The position numbers were made by a program, and so were the translations under genes. From CAYOHG01 sp964465125 (GTDB lineage Bacteria; Planctomycetota; Phycisphaerae; UBA1845; Fen-1342), in the NCBI GenBank assembly GCA_964465125.1, contig CAYXIO010000017.1, positions 5,808 to 69,807 of the forward strand: a DNA stretch of 64,000 nt, given 5' to 3'. Below are positions 35,635-45,037 of this stretch, in pieces. A model generated the notes under the pieces. It saw only the letters and a list, made by a program, of their open reading frames with translations. It did not search any database and was not told where the DNA came from. How positions within the stretch are numbered: position 1 is the stretch's first letter; each line of letters opens with the position of its first letter.

Positions 35635-37560
35635 ATGCCGACGATGACCTCCACCGCGTCGCCGCCGCCGGACCATGCAACTCTGCTGGACCGGTATCTT
35701 CGAAACCTGGAGGCGCTCTATCAGCGCGAGCCCGAGCTTGCGGCGCGCGTCGACGCGCTGCCGTTCTCGGCGCTGCCGGCTTTCGAGCCGACCCGCGACG
35801 GCGGCCTGACGCAACGCGTCCGCGCGGACGATGGCGCGGAGATCTACCTGCACAGCCGCTACCGTGCGCTGGACGAGGCCCGGCGGCTGCTCGACGCGAT
35901 CCCGGCGGAAGCCCACCCCACGTTTCTGATTCACGGACTCGGGCTGGGCTATGTACTCGCCGAGCTCGAACAGCGCTATGAGCTGCCGGTCATGATCGTG
36001 ATCGAGGACGACCTCGCGCAGCTCAAGAGCGCGCTGTGCGCGGTCGACCTTTCGGCGGCGCTGCGCGAGGGCCGCATCTTCCTGCTCTGGAGCGCCGACC
36101 GTCGCGCGCTGTATGCCAAGCTCAACACCTGCAACGCGGACATTCTGCTCGGGGTGCAGACCCTCACGCTGCCGCACGCGCGCCGCGTGCACGCCGGTTT
36201 CTATCAGCAGATGCAGGCCCTGCTGACTGACTATCTGGGCTTCGCGCGGACGCAGATGGTGACGCTGATCCGCAACGCGCAGATTACGTTTCAAAACGTC
36301 GCGAACAACCTGGTGCACTACATCGCCAACCCGGGCGTCGACGGACTGCGCGAGCGCGCCGCGGGCTACCCGGCGATCGTCGTCGCCGCCGGCCCCTCGC
36401 TGGCGCGAAACCTCGACCAGGTACTCAAGCTTCGCGGACACGCCGTCCTCATCGCCGTCCAGACCGTGCTCAGGCTGCTGCACCAGCTCCGCTGCCCCCC
36501 GCACTTCGTCACCAGCCTCGATTTCCACGAAGTGTCGGCGGAGTTTTTCCGCGGGCTCGACGACGCCGGGGATTGCGTGCTGGTGGCCGAGCCCAAGGCC
36601 ACCTGGCATGTGCTGGACACCTACGGCGGGCGCAAGAGCGTGTTGCACCATCCGCTGGCGGAGGTGTTGCTCGGGGAGGCAGCTCCGCCCCGCGCGGCGC
36701 TGCGCGGCGGGGCGACGGTGGCGCACCTGGCGTTCTACCTGGCCGACTACCTGGGCTGCGATCCGATCCTCTTCGTCGGGCAGGACCTCTCGTTCGCGGA
36801 AGGCCGGTTCTATCTGCCCGGCAGCCCGATTGAGCGCGTCTGGGCGCCCGAGCTGAACGCGTTCTGCACGCCAGAGATGAAGCAGTGGGAGCGCATCGTG
36901 CGAAACCGGCCGATTCTGCGGTCGGCCCGCGACCTGCACGGCCGCGACGTGTATACCGACGACCTGCTCTTCTCGTACGCCGAGCAGTTTCAGAACGACT
37001 TCGCCGCCTGCCGGCGCCGCGTGATCCAGGCCTCCGAGGGCGGGCTGGCCTTGCGCGGCATGGAGGTCATGAGCCTGTCGGACGCGGCCGCGAAGTTCTG
37101 CATGCGACCGCTTCCGCCTGATCTACTGGCACCCTCGGATCTCCGCGGCGAGACGGGTTCGGCAACGGCTGCCGCCGAGGCGTTGCGCGCCCGCATGGCG
37201 GAGCTCGAGCAGGTGCACGGCATCGCGACCGAGATGCGCGGACTGCTGGATCGCCTCACGGCGCTGGTCGAGCGGCCGGCCGAATTCAACCGCCTCATCG
37301 TCCGCGTGGATGAGCTGCGCCTGGGCATGCTTAAGCACGACCGCCTGTACAAGATGATCGTCGAAGTCACCGCCAGGGCCGAGCTGCGCCGCTACGGCGC
37401 CGACCGTCGCATCGGAAAGCCGCAAAAGGAATCCGCCACGTCCGCACAGCAGCGGCTGCGCCGGGACATCGAGTTTGTCGACGAATTCATCCGCGGCTGC
37501 GGGTTCATTCGCGCGGCCCTGCCTCAGGCCCTCGAGCGACTGGAGGCACGCAGCGCATGA
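35635..37560 (+). CDS. Maf/DUF115 motility accessory factor (6-hydroxymethylpterin pyrophosphokinase MptE-like)
   Basis: About 641 residues. The central DUF115 domain (about 205-440) has AIVVAAGPSLARNLDQV, VFVTSLDF-type segments (here PPHFVTSLDFHEVSAEFF), GGATVAHLAFYLADYLGCD and FVGQDLSFAEGRFYLPG. These are diagnostic of motility-associated factor proteins, which glycosylate flagellin with nonulosonic acids in several bacteria. The C-terminal 150 residues are helical. No flagellar genes lie in the window. Its stop overlaps the next gene's ATG as ATGA. The ATG at 35635 is chosen over a TTG at 35608. Confidence 0.85.
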   Translation: MPTMTSTASPPPDHATLLDRYLRNLEALYQREPELAARVDALPFSALPAFEPTRDGGLTQRVRADDGAEIYLHSRYRALDEARRLLDAIPAEAHPTFLIHGLGLGYVLAELEQRYELPVMIVIEDDLAQLKSALCAVDLSAALREGRIFLLWSADRRALYAKLNTCNADILLGVQTLTLPHARRVHAGFYQQMQALLTDYLGFARTQMVTLIRNAQITFQNVANNLVHYIANPGVDGLRERAAGYPAIVVAAGPSLARNLDQVLKLRGHAVLIAVQTVLRLLHQLRCPPHFVTSLDFHEVSAEFFRGLDDAGDCVLVAEPKATWHVLDTYGGRKSVLHHPLAEVLLGEAAPPRAALRGGATVAHLAFYLADYLGCDPILFVGQDLSFAEGRFYLPGSPIERVWAPELNAFCTPEMKQWERIVRNRPILRSARDLHGRDVYTDDLLFSYAEQFQNDFAACRRRVIQASEGGLALRGMEVMSLSDAAAKFCMRPLPPDLLAPSDLRGETGSATAAAEALRARMAELEQVHGIATEMRGLLDRLTALVERPAEFNRLIVRVDELRLGMLKHDRLYKMIVEVTARAELRRYGADRRIGKPQKESATSAQQRLRRDIEFVDEFIRGCGFIRAALPQALERLEARSA

Positions 37561-39200
37561 ACGTCGTCGCCGCGGTTTTCGCCGACTTCGCCGAGACGTT
37601 TCTGGGCACGCCGTCCCGGTTGCTGGAAAGGCTGGCGGGCGTGCCGGTGTTGCAGCACACGCTGCGCCGCGTGGCACGAATCGGCGAAGTCAGCCGTCGC
37701 TGCCTGGTGGTTCGCCCGCGCGACGCCGCCGCCGCGGGCGCGTTCCTGCACGACTCCGGCCTCGCCGCGCCATTCGAGCTGCTGCCGATCGACGACCAGC
37801 CTCGGACTCGGCGACGGCTGATCCGCGCGGCGCGCAAGTGGAATCTCGCCGGCTGGCGCGGCACGCCGCTGGGCACGACCTGGTTCGACGAGTTCGTCGA
37901 GCCGCTGCTCGCGGCGCGCGTGATTCAGCACACGGCCGCGGACGCGGTGCTGTGCATCGACGGGCATCAGGCGGCTCTCGATTGGCACCTCGCCGGGCGC
38001 ATGATCGCCCACGCCGCCAGCCACACCGAACATGCCCGCTTTGTCTTCACCCAGGCGCCGCCCGGGCTGGCCGGTCTGCTTCTGCGGCGCGAGCAGGCCG
38101 TCGAGCTCGCGCAGGGCAACGCGCCGGTCGGAATGCTGCTGTGCTATCGCCCCGAGGTCGCGCAGATGGACCCGATCAACCGCGATCCCTGCCTGCAAGT
38201 CGACCGCGTCATCAGCCAGACCCACGCACGCTTTCTGCCCGACGCCGCCGCCGGCAGCGCCCTGCTCGACGCAGGCCTGGCCGAGCTCGGAGAAGACGTC
38301 GATGCGCTGAGTTTGTGCCGATTCGCGCGGCGCCGCGTCGAGCAGGACCCGCCGCGGCTTGCGGAGCTCGAAATCGAGCTCACGACCGATGATCCGCTGC
38401 CCGATTGCACCGTGCGGCCGCGCGGCACGCGTTGCCCGGCGCGCGGTCCGGCGACCGTCGACGCAATCGCCCGCGTCGCCGCGGAGTTCGCCCGATGGAA
38501 CGACGAGGCCCGCGTCATCATCGCGGGTCACGGCGACCCGCTTCGGCATCGCGAGTTTGAGTCCGCCATCCGCGCTGTGCGGGCGGCAGGCATTTCAGCC
38601 CTCGCGGTACGCACGCCGCTGGTTGAACTATCCGATGCGCAACTGGAGGCCATGCTCGAAGCCCGCGTCGACGTGCTCGAAGTGCCGCTCGACGCGAACT
38701 CGGCGGCGACGTATCAGCGGGTGCAGGGCCCCGACGCGTTCGCCCGCGTGCTCGCCAACATCGAGCGTGTCGACGCGCTGCGCGTCGCGCGCGCCCATCC
38801 GGAGCCGATCCTCGCGCCCAGCCTGGTGCGCTGCGGCGCGACGCTGGCCGAGCTGGAGGCGTTCTACGACGGCTGGCTGAGACGGACCGGGGCGGCACTG
38901 ATTCGCGGGTACAGCAGCTACGGCGGTCGACTGCCGCCGGACACGCTGCTCGGGGCGACGCCGCTGCTGCGCGAGGGATGCCAACGGCTGGACGCGCGCC
39001 TGGTTCTGCTGGCCGACGGCCGTGCGGTGGCGTGCGACCAGGACATGGACGGTCAGCTGGCACTGGGCCGCTGGGATCGTACGAGCCTGCGTGAACTGTG
39101 GAACGGCGACGAGCTGGCCGGACTGCGGGCCGCCCACCGCCGCGGAGCGTGGGGAGATTCGGTCGCGTGCCGCGATTGCGGGGAGTGGTTTCGGCAGTGA
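37557..39200 (+). CDS. Nucleotidyltransferase-like + degenerate radical-SAM/SPASM protein (spiro-SPASM-like)
   Basis: 547 residues. The N-terminal third (1-200) looks like a sugar nucleotidyltransferase (FADFAETFLGTPSRLLERLAG, LAGVPVLQHTLRRV). The middle third resembles a radical SAM barrel but lacks the CxxxCxxC cluster motif; at the expected place the cysteines are spaced C-x8-C. The end (about 470-545) matches a SPASM domain: DGRAVACDQDMDGQLALG and SVACRDCGEWF. This layout recalls spiro-SPASM proteins of spirochaetes, which I recall lie near Maf genes. The 4-base ATGA overlap with the Maf gene points to a joint role, probably in flagellin or envelope glycosylation. The reaction is unknown. 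Confidence 0.75.
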   Translation: MNVVAAVFADFAETFLGTPSRLLERLAGVPVLQHTLRRVARIGEVSRRCLVVRPRDAAAAGAFLHDSGLAAPFELLPIDDQPRTRRRLIRAARKWNLAGWRGTPLGTTWFDEFVEPLLAARVIQHTAADAVLCIDGHQAALDWHLAGRMIAHAASHTEHARFVFTQAPPGLAGLLLRREQAVELAQGNAPVGMLLCYRPEVAQMDPINRDPCLQVDRVISQTHARFLPDAAAGSALLDAGLAELGEDVDALSLCRFARRRVEQDPPRLAELEIELTTDDPLPDCTVRPRGTRCPARGPATVDAIARVAAEFARWNDEARVIIAGHGDPLRHREFESAIRAVRAAGISALAVRTPLVELSDAQLEAMLEARVDVLEVPLDANSAATYQRVQGPDAFARVLANIERVDALRVARAHPEPILAPSLVRCGATLAELEAFYDGWLRRTGAALIRGYSSYGGRLPPDTLLGATPLLREGCQRLDARLVLLADGRAVACDQDMDGQLALGRWDRTSLRELWNGDELAGLRAAHRRGAWGDSVACRDCGEWFRQ

Positions 39201-39220
39201 GGCAGGTGTGACGCCCATCC

Positions 39221-39237
39221 GTCAATTGATTATTGAC
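39221..39237. promoter_or_regulatory. Inverted repeat upstream of the zinc-ribbon gene
   Basis: Arms GTCAAT (39221-39226) and ATTGAC (39232-39237) flank five bases. It lies 35 bases upstream of a likely promoter and could bind a dimeric regulator. The evidence is only symmetry and position. Confidence 0.3.
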
Positions 39238-39271
39238 CTTTCGATCCTGACGGATAGCCGTCTAGGAAGAA

Positions 39272-39300
39272 TTGCCAACGCGCACCTTTTGTGCTATCCT
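39272..39300 (+). promoter_or_regulatory. Sigma-70-type promoter for the zinc-ribbon gene
   Basis: TTGCCA (39272-39277), a 17-base spacer, then TATCCT (39295-39300), placing the start near 39307. The spacing is ideal and the surrounding DNA is less GC-rich than average. It would leave about 175 bases before the GTG at 39482. Confidence 0.55.
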
Positions 39301-39311
39301 CAAGGCGGGTG

Positions 39312-39485
39312 ATGACTGAGCACCCGCATGAGCTGAGCGGAAGAAAACGGCTTCATACCTCGTTCATCGTTGCTTCCGACGTGGTCAGTCGACAATTGGG
39401 TGATTTGGCAGGTTGCGGGGAATGGGTGCGCGGCGAGCGCTTCGCGATTTTCCGCAAGAGCATCGAGGAACGAGGTGTCCCGTGA
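39312..39485 (+). CDS. Possible small leader ORF, 57 residues
   Basis: An ATG at 39312 opens 57 codons that end in TGA at 39483-39485. This TGA overlaps the GTG start of the zinc-ribbon gene as GTGA, like other coupled pairs here. The peptide is basic, with no hydrophobic segment and no recognised domain. The candidate promoter would start the transcript only a few bases before the ATG, leaving little room for a ribosome-binding site. It may be a coupling ORF or chance. Confidence 0.3.
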   Translation: MTEHPHELSGRKRLHTSFIVASDVVSRQLGDLAGCGEWVRGERFAIFRKSIEERGVP

Positions 39486-39796
39486 GTGACACGATCAAGT
39501 GCCTGTGCGGCCATTGCGGCGCGAAGTATCGCCTGCCGGTTGAATTCGCCGGGCGTACGGCCCGGTGCAAGAAGTGCGGCAACAAGTTCGATGTTCCGCG
39601 CCCGGCCGCCAAGACGCTTGAAGACAGCGTGCTGGACTGGCTGACGGACGAAGAGGAATCGGACCAACCTGAAACCCTGCAACCGCGCGTCGTCAGCATG
39701 CCGAAGCAGCCCGAAGCGCCGGCCGAAGGCGAAGAGCAGCCACGCACGAAGCCCAACCCGATCCGCCTCAAGGAAATGAACAAGAAGCCCGCCTGA
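39482..39796 (+). CDS. Small zinc-ribbon protein
   Basis: 104 residues. Starting at a GTG, the chain has CGHCGAKY and CKKCGNKF, two CxxC pairs spaced about 19 residues apart, followed by an acidic and Pro-rich tail. This resembles the FHA- or MJ0042-type zinc finger N-termini found on many planctomycete proteins. The tail carries no domain, so it may be a short adaptor. GAGG lies upstream and the start overlaps the small ORF's stop. Confidence 0.8.
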   Translation: MSDTIKCLCGHCGAKYRLPVEFAGRTARCKKCGNKFDVPRPAAKTLEDSVLDWLTDEEESDQPETLQPRVVSMPKQPEAPAEGEEQPRTKPNPIRLKEMNKKPA

Positions 39797-39942
39797 GCAT
39801 CGCGATCGCACGGACCCCATCCGAAGCTGCGGGCGCGCGCTCATGCGCGGTCGCGCCGTGCGCGCACGCGAAGCCTCCTTCGCCGCAAGCGTTTCTGAAG
39901 CCGCGCGGTTGACGCCCGCCCGGGGATCGCGAAGATGCCCGC

Positions 39943-40317
39943 GTGCTGGTTCGATTGGGTGCGATCAGTGCGTTTCTCGCCGTCGCCGCCGGAGCGTTCG
40001 GGGCGCACTTCCTTGAGTCCCGTCTCGACCTCCGCCAACTCCACAATTTCGAGGTCGGCGTGCGCTACCAGATGTACCACGCGCTCGCGCTGCTCCTGGT
40101 GGGCGCGCTGGAGCGCCGGCTCGGAGTGCCCGCCATCGCCGCGGGCTGGCTGTTCCTCGTCGGCACCCTCGTCTTCAGCGGAAGTCTCTACGTGCTCGCC
40201 CTGAGCGGCGTGACATGGTGTGGCGCGGTCACGCCGGTCGGCGGCGTCGCGCTTCTCATCGGCTGGGCGGTACTCGCGTTCGGCGTCACCGCACGGCGCG
40301 TCAAACGCCGCTGGTAG
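39943..40317 (+). CDS. DUF423 family membrane protein (YgdD-like)
   Basis: 124 residues with four hydrophobic helices. The N-terminus with FLAVAAGAFGAHFLESRL and the following YQMYHALALLLVG are typical of DUF423. Role unknown; it is an inner-membrane protein found in most bacteria as a single copy. The start is GTG at 39943. It is convergent with the RND operon, leaving 27 bases between the stops. Confidence 0.92.
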   Translation: MLVRLGAISAFLAVAAGAFGAHFLESRLDLRQLHNFEVGVRYQMYHALALLLVGALERRLGVPAIAAGWLFLVGTLVFSGSLYVLALSGVTWCGAVTPVGGVALLIGWAVLAFGVTARRVKRRW

Positions 40318-40344
40318 ACCGGACTTCTTTTCGCTCGCATTCCA

Positions 40345-43300
40345 TCACGGCACGACGGCAGGCGCTTCGGACCGCGGCCGATCCGACCCGCGCACGCGGC
40401 GCAGCAGCGCCTTGAGATCTTCGACCATCAGATAACCCGACGGAATCGTCACCAGCGTCATCATCGTCGCGAACCCCAGGCCGAAGGTGATCGAAATGGC
40501 CATCGGGATCAGAAAGCGCGCCTGGAAGGACTGCTCAGCAAGCAACGGTCCCAGGCCGAGAATCGTCGTGATCGTGGTCAGCAGGATGGCGCGCAGCCGG
40601 CGCACGCCTCCGTCCACGACCGCCCGCCGGGCAGGTTTGCCCGCCGCCGTCTCGTTATTGATGAAGTCCACCAGCACCAGCGCATCGTTCACAACCACGC
40701 CGGAGACGGCCACCAGCCCGATCGCCGAGAGGATCGTCATCGGATAGCCCATGATCAGGTGCCCCGCGACCGAGCCGATCACGCCGCAGGGAATCGCCAG
40801 CATGACGATCATCGGCTGAATGTAGCTGCGGAACAGGCCGGCCAGCGTGGCGTAGATCAGCGCCAGCGCGACCAGGAAGTCCTGCTTCAGCGACCCGAGC
40901 GCCTTGGACGTCTCGCGCTTGGCGCCGGCGTACTCAATCCGCAGCCCGGGGCTCCGCGATTCGAGCCTTCGCGCCAGCGGCAGCAGGTCGGCGAGAATCT
41001 GCTCGGAATTGCCACGGGCCTGATCCACGTCCGCAGTCACCACGACCGCGCGGCGCTGGTTGACGCGTCGAACCGACGCCGTCCCGGGAACCTCGCTGAT
41101 GCCGGCCAGTTCGCTGATCGGCACCATGCCGCGCGGCGTCGCGATGCGCATCTGCTCGAGCTCGTGCAGCTCGCGCCGCCGATCCTCGGCGAACCGAACG
41201 CGGACGTCGACGTCGTCGCGGCCGCGTTGCAGCGTACGCGCCTCGAGCCCGTAGAACGCACCGCGAATCTCGGTCGCCAGGCTGCGCGTGGTTACGCCCA
41301 GCGCCCGGGCCGACTCGAACGGCTCGACCTGAAGCTCGCGCCGGCCGGTGTCATAGTCGTCGTCGATGTCGTATACGCCGCTGTAGCCTTCCAGCGCCGC
41401 GCGCAGCTCTCCCGCCGCCGCCAGTGCGTCCTCCGTGCGGTCGCAGGTCACTTCGATCTGAATCTCCGCGCCCGCGGGACCGCCCTGCATCGAGCGGTAG
41501 CGCAGCGCGCTGATGCCGGGGATCGCCGCGGTCTTGCGGCGGAACTCGGCCAGAATCTCGTCGCTGGAGCGGTCGCGCTCCTCGACCTCGGAGAGCTCGA
41601 TGATCACCTGGCCGGTGTGCGAGCGAACGGTCGTGTAGGCGCCGCCCTCGTCGGCGTCGATCTGCGCGCCCACGATGGACCAGAGGTTGCGCACCTCGGG
41701 CGCATCGAGACAGGCCTGCTCGACCACGCGAATCGCAGCCCGCGTGCGCTCGGCGGGCGTGCCGACCGGCATCTCGAGATCCGCCAACAGCGTTTCCGAG
41801 TCCATCTTCTGCACGAACACGAATGGAACGCGGTTGCCGGCGACCAGCCCGAGCGCCCCGATCAGCAGCGCCAGCACGAGCGCCATCGTGATGTAGCGGT
41901 ATTCAGCGCACACGATCAGCAGGCGCTCGTAGTACCTGCGCAGAACGTCCAGGACGATGTGCTGCTCGACGTCGCGGAGCCGCGCGCCCCAGCTTCCCAG
42001 CCGGCGCACCACCCACGAGCGCCCGGGCGCGTGCGGCCGAAGCGAGTCCGCCAGGTGGCCGGGCAGCAGCGTCAGCGCTTCCAGCAGCGACATGCTCAGC
42101 GTGCAGGCGACGACGACGGGCAGCACCCCCATGAAGTCGCCGATCTGCCCCTCGATGAACATCAGCGGCAGAAACGCGCCGATCGTCGTGGTCACCGTGA
42201 CGACCACCGGCCAGGCCACTTCGCTGGCGCCCTCAACGGCCGCCCGGCGCGGAACCTCGCCGCGCTCCACGCGCGCGTAAATGTTCTCGCCGACCACGAT
42301 CGCGTCATCCACCACCATGCCGAGCACGACGATCAGCCCGAACATCGTGATCAGGTTCAGCGTCACGCCGCTCAGCTTCATCATCGCGCCCGCGCCGCAC
42401 ACCGCCACCACCATGCCCGCCATCACCCAGACCGAAACGCGCCAGTTGAGAAACAGCAGCAGCGAGAGAAAGACGAACGCCGCGCCCCAGGCGCCGTTGC
42501 GGATCAGCAGCTCCAGCCGATCCTCGATGAAGCGGGCCAGGTTGCTGTGGGTCTGCAACGTCACCGACTTCGGATAGGGGTCTCTGCGGGCCTGGTCATA
42601 GATCGCCTGCGGCGCGGTCTGAACGCCGAACGCGTTCTGAACGCGGGTCGCGAGTCCCCAATCCATGGGCTGGCCCCGCTTGCCCGCGGCGAACGCCCGC
42701 ACCTTGGCCGAGATGTCGATCGCATCCTGCGTCGCGATCTTGTACACGGTGACGCTCACGGCCCGCTTGCCGTTGAAGTAGCCCGCCACTTCGTCGTTCT
42801 CGAAGCCGTCGATCACCGCGCCGAGGTCGCGCACCCGCACCTCGCGCCCGCCCGGTCCGGTTCGAACCACGGTCTCCGCGATGCGGGCGGCGGCGTCGGT
42901 CTCGGCGACCGTCCGCACGGCGACGTTGCTGGCGTCGGTCTCGATCTGCCCCGCCGGCAGGTCCAGGTTGGTCTGCCGAATCGCGTCCGCGATCTGCGTC
43001 AGCGAGGTCTGATATTCGATCAGCTTCTCGGGCTGGACCTCGACGGACAGCTCGCCTTTCAGCAGCCCGCCGACCTCGATGTCGGTCACGCCCGGCAGCA
43101 ACAGAATCTCGCTGCGCATCCGCTCGCCGAGCGCCTTGAGCGTGCGCTCGTCCACGTCGCCGAACATCGTGAGCGAAATCACCGGGAGGCGCGGCTCGAG
43201 CTTGCGAACGCGGAACTGCTCGACGTCGTCGGGCAGCTCGTCGCGCGGAATCGCATCAACCGCGGCCTGAACGTCGTTCACTACCTGGTCCAGGTCGCGC

Positions 43301-43599
43301 ACGTCGCTGCGCAGCTCGGCGACGATCACGCACGATCCTTCCGTGATCTGCGTGATGATCTTTTCGACCTCGGCGACGCTCTTGACGGCCTCCTCCGCGC
43401 GGAGGGCCACGGCTTTCTCGATTTCCGCCGGCATCGCGCCGGGGTAAGGCACGGACACGAGCACGCGGTCCGGCCGCGATTCGGGGAACATCTCGCGCGT
43501 GAGCGTCAGCGCCGAGTACGCGCCCAGACCGATCACCGTCAGCATCAGCAGGCCGACGAGGACGGGGCGATCGACGAAGAAGGCTACGAACGCTTTCAT
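40345..43599 (-). CDS. RND family efflux transporter, inner-membrane pump (AcrB/MdtBC type)
   Basis: 1084 residues, the full RND pump length, with 12 predicted helices and two large periplasmic loops. The proton-relay aspartates appear in VLGMVVDDAIVVGENIYARVERG, cut here to its acidic core VVDDAIVVGENI. The start segment FVDRPVLVGLLMLTVIGLG and the PAEIEKAVALRAEEAVKSV motif match the HAE-type efflux group. It would expel drugs or other amphiphiles through a tripartite complex with the fusion protein encoded 4 bases upstream. No outer-membrane TolC gene is in the window. Confidence 0.95.
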   Translation of the reverse strand: MKAFVAFFVDRPVLVGLLMLTVIGLGAYSALTLTREMFPESRPDRVLVSVPYPGAMPAEIEKAVALRAEEAVKSVAEVEKIITQITEGSCVIVAELRSDVRDLDQVVNDVQAAVDAIPRDELPDDVEQFRVRKLEPRLPVISLTMFGDVDERTLKALGERMRSEILLLPGVTDIEVGGLLKGELSVEVQPEKLIEYQTSLTQIADAIRQTNLDLPAGQIETDASNVAVRTVAETDAAARIAETVVRTGPGGREVRVRDLGAVIDGFENDEVAGYFNGKRAVSVTVYKIATQDAIDISAKVRAFAAGKRGQPMDWGLATRVQNAFGVQTAPQAIYDQARRDPYPKSVTLQTHSNLARFIEDRLELLIRNGAWGAAFVFLSLLLFLNWRVSVWVMAGMVVAVCGAGAMMKLSGVTLNLITMFGLIVVLGMVVDDAIVVGENIYARVERGEVPRRAAVEGASEVAWPVVVTVTTTIGAFLPLMFIEGQIGDFMGVLPVVVACTLSMSLLEALTLLPGHLADSLRPHAPGRSWVVRRLGSWGARLRDVEQHIVLDVLRRYYERLLIVCAEYRYITMALVLALLIGALGLVAGNRVPFVFVQKMDSETLLADLEMPVGTPAERTRAAIRVVEQACLDAPEVRNLWSIVGAQIDADEGGAYTTVRSHTGQVIIELSEVEERDRSSDEILAEFRRKTAAIPGISALRYRSMQGGPAGAEIQIEVTCDRTEDALAAAGELRAALEGYSGVYDIDDDYDTGRRELQVEPFESARALGVTTRSLATEIRGAFYGLEARTLQRGRDDVDVRVRFAEDRRRELHELEQMRIATPRGMVPISELAGISEVPGTASVRRVNQRRAVVVTADVDQARGNSEQILADLLPLARRLESRSPGLRIEYAGAKRETSKALGSLKQDFLVALALIYATLAGLFRSYIQPMIVMLAIPCGVIGSVAGHLIMGYPMTILSAIGLVAVSGVVVNDALVLVDFINNETAAGKPARRAVVDGGVRRLRAILLTTITTILGLGPLLAEQSFQARFLIPMAISITFGLGFATMMTLVTIPSGYLMVEDLKALLRRVRGSDRPRSEAPAVVP

Positions 43600-43603
43600 G
43601 ATC

Positions 43604-44932
43604 CTACGGCGTGCCCCGCACTTCAGCGGCCGGCGCGCCTCCCGCCTGGACCGGACGCGCGCCCGCTTCCGATTCGGTCGGCTCGTTCGATGGCTCGCCG
43701 ACCCGGACGGGCAGGCCGTCCGCGAGAACGTCCAGGTTGGTCAGCACGACCAGGCTGCCCGATTGCACGCCGCGCAGCGCGACGCGCTCGCGCAGCGTTC
43801 GCTCCACGGTCACGGGCACGCGTCGGGCGAGTTGCGTGCGCTCTTCCAGGAGAAACACGTATCCGTCGACGACCGCCTCGCGCGGCAACGTGACAACGTC
43901 GCGAATCAGCGGCCCCTCGATTTCCGCCTGCACGAACGCGCCGGCCAGCAGCGGCTGCGGCTGAATCCGATTGTCCACTTCCACGAAGAGCTGAAACGTG
44001 CGCGTGGCTTCGTCCGCGGCGGGCGCGATTCGGGTCACCTCGCCCTGCCAGACAACCTGCTGATTGCTCTCCATTCGCAGCTTGCAAGGTGCTCCGACCG
44101 AAACCCGGCCGTGAATCGACAGCGGGAGCTCGATCGGAACTTCCATCCGATCGGGGGACAGGACCGAAACCAACGACTGCCCGACCGCGACGCGCTCGCC
44201 GAGATCCACCGATCGCGACGCAATCTCGCCGTCAAAGGTCGCCCGCACCGCGCAGCGCTCGAGCTCGAGCTCGGCGAGCCGAAGCTCCGCCGCCACGCGG
44301 TCGCGCGAGGCCTGCTGCGCCGCGCGATTCTGCGGGATCGCGTCGCGCTGGCCGTAGAGCGTCTGGCAGGCGCGCCGCAGTCCCTGGCGCGCCTGCAACG
44401 CGAGATCCAGCTCGCGCGGACGCGCGTTGCCGCTCTCATCCAGCCCGCGCACGCGCTCGTATTCGCGATCGGCAATCTGCAGCTCGCTCTCGGCGATCGA
44501 AATCAGCCGCGCGTTGTTCTCTTCCTCCACGTCCAGGCGACGCAGGGCCGCTTCCTCGGCGGCGAGCATGCTGCGGGCGCGCTCGACCCGTTCCGCGTAA
44601 TCGCGATCGTCGATCCGCAGGAGCAGGTCCTCCGCCTTGACCGCCGCTCCGACCCTGGTGTGGTCGGGCAGCTCAACGATCACTCCCGCCACCTGGGCCA
44701 TGATCCACGCGCGGCGGTCGGCCTGCGCGGTTCCATAGCCGAAGATCGACTCGACCACGTCCCCCGACGTGACCCGTTCCGCCTCCACAAGCAGAACCGG
44801 ACGGATCGGCACGCTGGTGGGCGGCTTCGGCGCCGTGGCCACGAGCAGCTCGAACACCCCCACGCCCGATCCCAGAAGCACCGGAATCAGAATCAGCGAC
44901 AGCAGCCACTTTCGTGCCATGGAACTCTGCAT
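43604..44932 (-). CDS. RND efflux membrane fusion protein (HlyD/AcrA type)
   Basis: 442 residues. A membrane helix at about 10-27 is followed by a barrel-sandwich hybrid, an alpha-hairpin of about 100 residues and beta-domains typical of AcrA-like adaptors. It includes DYAERVERARSMLAAEEAAL in the hairpin and RATFDGEIASRSVDLGERV in the second lipoyl half. Its stop precedes the pump gene by 4 bases, so both are translated from one mRNA. The ATG at 44932 is used; ATG 44920 is also possible. Confidence 0.93.
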   Translation of the reverse strand: MQSSMARKWLLSLILIPVLLGSGVGVFELLVATAPKPPTSVPIRPVLLVEAERVTSGDVVESIFGYGTAQADRRAWIMAQVAGVIVELPDHTRVGAAVKAEDLLLRIDDRDYAERVERARSMLAAEEAALRRLDVEEENNARLISIAESELQIADREYERVRGLDESGNARPRELDLALQARQGLRRACQTLYGQRDAIPQNRAAQQASRDRVAAELRLAELELERCAVRATFDGEIASRSVDLGERVAVGQSLVSVLSPDRMEVPIELPLSIHGRVSVGAPCKLRMESNQQVVWQGEVTRIAPAADEATRTFQLFVEVDNRIQPQPLLAGAFVQAEIEGPLIRDVVTLPREAVVDGYVFLLEERTQLARRVPVTVERTLRERVALRGVQSGSLVVLTNLDVLADGLPVRVGEPSNEPTESEAGARPVQAGGAPAAEVRGTP

Positions 44933-45037
44933 CTACCCAGGCTGGACTCGTACGGCGAAGCGCTCGCGGACGGTCGACACGACCCCATCGCAGATCGCGG
45001 ACCGCCACTCGCGGCCCCCGCGGTTCGTCCAAATCAC

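Noticed and set aside
40759..43893. Plus-strand open frame of over 1000 codons
   Set aside because: It is the antisense shadow of the RND pump gene, caused by high third-position GC; the composition is not protein-like.
44149..44165. GGGGGACAGG-type motif like the one at 20901-20916
   Set aside because: It lies inside the membrane fusion protein gene and matches only in part; probably chance.
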